NCBI GenBank assembly: GCA_964469565.1
Contig: CAYXZD010000011.1
Coordinates: forward strand, 69,766 to 133,765
DNA: 64,000 bases
Reading direction: 5' to 3'
DNA from: GCA-2720975 sp964469565
GTDB taxonomy: Bacteria; Planctomycetota; UBA1135; GCA-002686595
In this document: in pieces, positions 61,626 to 64,000 of the stretch
How the letters are laid out: each line of letters opens with the position of its first letter
Numbering within the stretch: the stretch's first letter is position 1
The notes under the pieces: model-generated
The model's input: only the letters and a program-made list of their open reading frames with translations
What the model was told of the DNA's origin: nothing
The model's database searches: none
Made by a program: the position numbers and the translations under genes

Positions 61626-62450
61626 CTACAACCCGCCCAGTGGGCGTGGCGTGCTTGGCTTCTCCTTAGGAACTGACCAGTAGCGGTCCCATGACTTGGC
61701 AAGGCCCTTGGGGAGGGGGCTTGGTTCTGCGCTGATTTCCAGTGACTTCTTATTGTCGTTCCACCATCGAGTCCAGGAGGCTGGCCGGTTGCCTAGGTCC
61801 TCGCCCGTCAAGACGCACAGGGCCAGCCGCATGTCGTCTCCATGTCGGAATTGGTCGTGGCGCGTCCCAGCCTTGCGGCTCATGGCGATCAAGACCTCCA
61901 CGGCTTCCTCGGTTCGAATCCGCGCGATGGCAAGGATACGTGCTTGCACCACCTTGCGATGGGTGCTGCCGAATAGGTCATCGGAGAGGTAACGGAGGGC
62001 CTTGGGGCTAGCGTGTCGGCCGATGGATTGGATCAGCAGGGCATGGGTGGCCGGGTCCTTTTCTAGGGACTTTCGCGCTCGCTTGCCGTGGCTGAGCAGG
62101 AGGTCGAGGGCGGCCGGCTCGGCCATCGTACCCAGCCCTGCGATGGCACTGGCGACGACGGCGGGTTCCTTATCCTTGAGTGCGTATTTCCCGAGGGCAT
62201 CCACAACCTCCTCGGCGGGGAATTGCAGGGCCGTGCGGACTGCGTCGAGACGCACGGACACTTGGGCGTCTTTGGAGCCCGCCTTGAGGGCCGTCACTGC
62301 TTGCTGGACCTGCTCAGGTGTAGGGGGTGTGGCGGGACCTCCTTCGGTGGGTGGACCCTCTTGACCCATGGCGGGGAGCAGGAGTGCCAGCGCGAGAAGG
62401 CCGGGGAACAACCGTTGCAGGATGGGAGTCATGGGGTGGCGGTTTTCCAT
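61626..62450 (-). CDS. Secreted HEAT-repeat protein
   Basis: 274 residues with a signal sequence (FPGLLALALLLPAMG, cleavage before QEG). The chain then holds HEAT-like helical pairs about 35 residues apart, such as VVASAIAGLGTMAEPAALDLL, VVQARILAIARIRTEEAVEVL and MRLALCVLTGEDLG. HEAT repeats form a protein-binding superhelix, and no enzyme motif is present. Two starts are possible (62450, 62432); both keep the signal peptide. Its leftward reading ends close to the pseudogene on the other strand. Confidence 0.75.
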   Translation of the reverse strand: MENRHPMTPILQRLFPGLLALALLLPAMGQEGPPTEGGPATPPTPEQVQQAVTALKAGSKDAQVSVRLDAVRTALQFPAEEVVDALGKYALKDKEPAVVASAIAGLGTMAEPAALDLLLSHGKRARKSLEKDPATHALLIQSIGRHASPKALRYLSDDLFGSTHRKVVQARILAIARIRTEEAVEVLIAMSRKAGTRHDQFRHGDDMRLALCVLTGEDLGNRPASWTRWWNDNKKSLEISAEPSPLPKGLAKSWDRYWSVPKEKPSTPRPLGGL

Positions 62451-63095
62451 GGTGGGTGGGGCAAGTGTCGCTGTGAAAACCCCTTGAACCGACCCCGGGC
62501 CAGGGAGTTTCGTGCTTCTTCTGCCCCTTGGTGCTGGGGAGGGGTGCTGGGGAGTGTGGCAGGGGCTTGTGGCTGGGCCGGCCCCCCTCTCGGGCACTCA
62601 TAGGGGGTCATTGACGGTTCCGGGGACGGCCTCAGACTGTCTCACCGGCTCAGAAGTAGAATCGGATCCAGTGTTGACCACGATTACGGATGCGGTTCTC
62701 GCCGCTGGGCTGTCCCTGTCCTATGCACTGGTCATTGGATAGGGCGATTCAGGTAGGGCGACTCAGCCCAGGGCGATCGGGTATCGATCGAGCGGGGTAG
62801 CGTCACCGTGGCGGGTGGAGCCTTGGCGATAGGTGCCCCGCTAACTCGCAGTGCTCAGCGCCGGCCCAACAGCCTCATTGTCCTAGACGATGATTTCGGT
62901 GTGGGATCTGGGCGTGGATCCCCTGCGCTTGTTCACACAACTGATGGGACCGGCTTGGACGGGGGCCTGCGCCTTTGATCCGCCGGGCTTGAATTGCTGC
63001 CTGTTCCGCGGCACTAGGGCTGTGAACGATAGCCGGCTTCATGCTGGCAAGTGCCCAAATACGGCTCCAATGTGTGGTTTAGGCGTTGATTCGTG

Positions 63096-63154
63096 AATGC
63101 GGACCAGGGATGTGTGGGCCGGTGAATCACCGTGACTCAAAGGCCCCTGCCGCA
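63096..63154. other. Nested inverted repeat in the rRNA leader region
   Basis: ATGCGG (63096-63101) pairs with CCGCAT (63149-63154), GGGCC (63115-63119) with GGCCC (63141-63145), and GGTGA (63120-63124) with TCACC (63126-63130). The three dyads are nested, with 13-base and 3-base asymmetric spacers. Confidence 0.5.
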
Positions 63155-63371
63155 TGGTTTCCTTCGTCCGGGGGGGGCTGGAACCCTCTGGGCATCGATC
63201 CCCTAACGAGGGGCCTTGGTGGGGGAGGGGGGCGGACACATATGCATGGGATTCCAACGTCAGGGACGGCACTTGCCCTCCAATGGACATTTCTTATCGG
63301 ACCTAAGTGTGTTACACTCCAAGACTTACGGGCATGCGGATTGCAGTTCGAATGTTTTAGAGGGCCCAGCG

Positions 63372-63399
63372 TTGACCCTGCGCAATCAATCCCTAATAT
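63372..63399 (+). promoter_or_regulatory. Sigma70-type promoter of the rRNA operon
   Basis: TTGACC (63372-63377), a 16-base spacer and TAATAT (63394-63399) make a near-consensus promoter 236 bases before the 16S start. A CTCCCCTCC discriminator-like stretch follows. Confidence 0.65.
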
Positions 63400-63634
63400 C
63401 TCCCCTCCCGAGCGCGAAGCACCGCAGCACGAAGGCCAGTCAGCCCTGGACAAAAAGGCCCCCTTGGGGCTCTCAGTCGAGGTGAGGACCGGCCTCCTTA
63501 CTCATCGGTGCGCCATGCTTGCGGCGGGTTCTTTGAAAACAAGGGTGACTCTCGAATGCCTTGAGAGCGTGGTGGCTTCCCCTCGGGGAGGACACCTTGT
63601 AACCAAGACAAAGATAAAGTTAGTATCAAAACTT

Positions 63635-64000
63635 CAATTGAAGGGTTTGATCCTGGCTCAGAACGAACGCTAGCAGCGTGGATTAGGCATGCAAGTCGCG
63701 CGAGAAAGTCTTCGGACGAGTAGAGCGGCGAAAGGGTGAGTAACACGTAACCAACGTACCCCTCAGATCGGAATAACCACTGGAAACGGTGGGTAATGCC
63801 GAATGGTCCCCAGGATGGCATCATCCTGACGGTAAACGGCGGCTTCGGCTGTTGTTGAGGGAGCGGGTTGCGGCTTATCAGCTTGTTGGTGGGGTAACGG
63901 CCCACCAAGGCTATGACGAGTAGCGGGTCTGAGAGGATGATCCGTCACACTGGGACTGAGACACTGCCCAGACTCCTACGGGAGGCTGCAGTCGAGAATC
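63635..64000 (+). rRNA. 16S ribosomal RNA, 5' end (partial)
   Basis: The sequence from about 63635 begins CAATTGAAGGGTTTGATCCT, matching the 5' end of bacterial 16S RNA. It continues with GAACGAACGCTAGCAGCGTG and the ATTAGGCATGCAAGTCG helix region, as in planctomycetes. At 63972-63989 it reads ACTCCTACGGGAGGCTGC, with T where most bacteria have A in the EUB338 site. The gene runs out of the window after about 366 bases. Confidence 0.97.

Larger units (their letters stand above)
62451..63634. other. 1.18-kb non-coding region upstream of 16S rRNA
   Basis: Open frames here have no recognised homology, and one long one runs into the 16S gene. The interval holds a nested inverted repeat at 63096-63154, a small hairpin CCCCT-AACG-AGGGG at 63200-63213, and a sigma70-like promoter at 63372-63399. 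A second weaker extended -10 (TGTTACACT) lies near 63325-63333. A CTCTC...GAGAG leader stem is at 63549-63567. No tRNA was found. Confidence 0.55.

Noticed and set aside
62671..62742. Short GTG-started ORF with a hydrophobic end
   Set aside because: 23 codons with no SD and no homology, in a non-coding leader region.
63086..63673. Long open frame across the rRNA leader and into 16S
   Set aside because: It overlaps rRNA, contains promoter-like sequence and has no protein similarity, so it is a chance opening in GC-rich DNA.
1..64000. CRISPR arrays, prophage genes or a complete transposon
   Set aside because: No regularly spaced repeats, cas genes, phage structural genes or intact transposase were seen.

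Overview
The window looks like chromosome of a Gram-negative planctomycete-type bacterium (Planctomycetota). The 5' end of a 16S rRNA gene at the right edge carries planctomycete-like sequence, including a GGCTGC variant at the universal bacterial probe site. The proteins agree: an LpxC-FabZ fusion, a DUF1080 protein, secreted FG-GAP/VCBS proteins with calcium-binding linkers, a very large Ser/Thr kinase and an FHA-GAF-sigma54 activator. Most of the window is GC-rich and densely coded. LpxK, an LpxL-type acyltransferase, HldE, a Kdo/heptose-kinase-like protein, LpxD, LpxC-FabZ, LpxA and BamA show an LPS-bearing outer membrane. No gene is assigned to a named species.

Layout. 0-7 kb: tail of an unknown gene, a large Ig-like lipoprotein and a two-subunit ABC exporter. 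7-13.5 kb: a HAD-phosphatase/P-loop fusion, a short omega subunit, then lpxK, acyltransferase, hldE and a TauE-type permease. 13.5-18.9 kb: tandem Glu/Leu/Phe/Val dehydrogenases (one lacking two key lysines), an LPS-kinase-like protein, DUF1080 and an enoyl-CoA hydratase. 19-31 kb: a secreted FG-GAP protein with an inserted propeller-like segment, a convergent secreted protein, a YkgJ cysteine-cluster protein, the sigma54 activator, a protease-like secreted protein and a 1147-residue membrane kinase. 30.9-46.1 kb is housekeeping: CMD-family protein, psd, glmU, prs, rplY, pth, rpsF-rpsR-rplI, dnaB, bamA, lpxD, lpxC-fabZ, lpxA. ileS follows at 46.2-49.5 kb.

49.5-57.3 kb is the accessory part. 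It holds a second FG-GAP protein, a pair of leftward exported proteins (one collagen-like and glycine-rich, one with repeated carboxypeptidase-regulatory-like domains) and a decayed IS3-family element. Related short tandem repeats, based on TGACGCTGTATG, sit on both sides of this segment. 57.3-62.5 kb carries an L,D-transpeptidase, an FkbM methyltransferase, a sulfatase-fold lipoprotein, a gene remnant and a HEAT-repeat protein. The last 1.5 kb is a long non-coding leader with nested inverted repeats and a good sigma70-type promoter, leading into 16S rRNA.

No CRISPR array, tRNA, prophage or complete mobile element was found. The observations most worth follow-up are the lysine-depleted second glutamate dehydrogenase, the unnamed C-terminal domain shared by the two FG-GAP proteins, the repeats bracketing the accessory segment, and the HAD/P-loop fusion.
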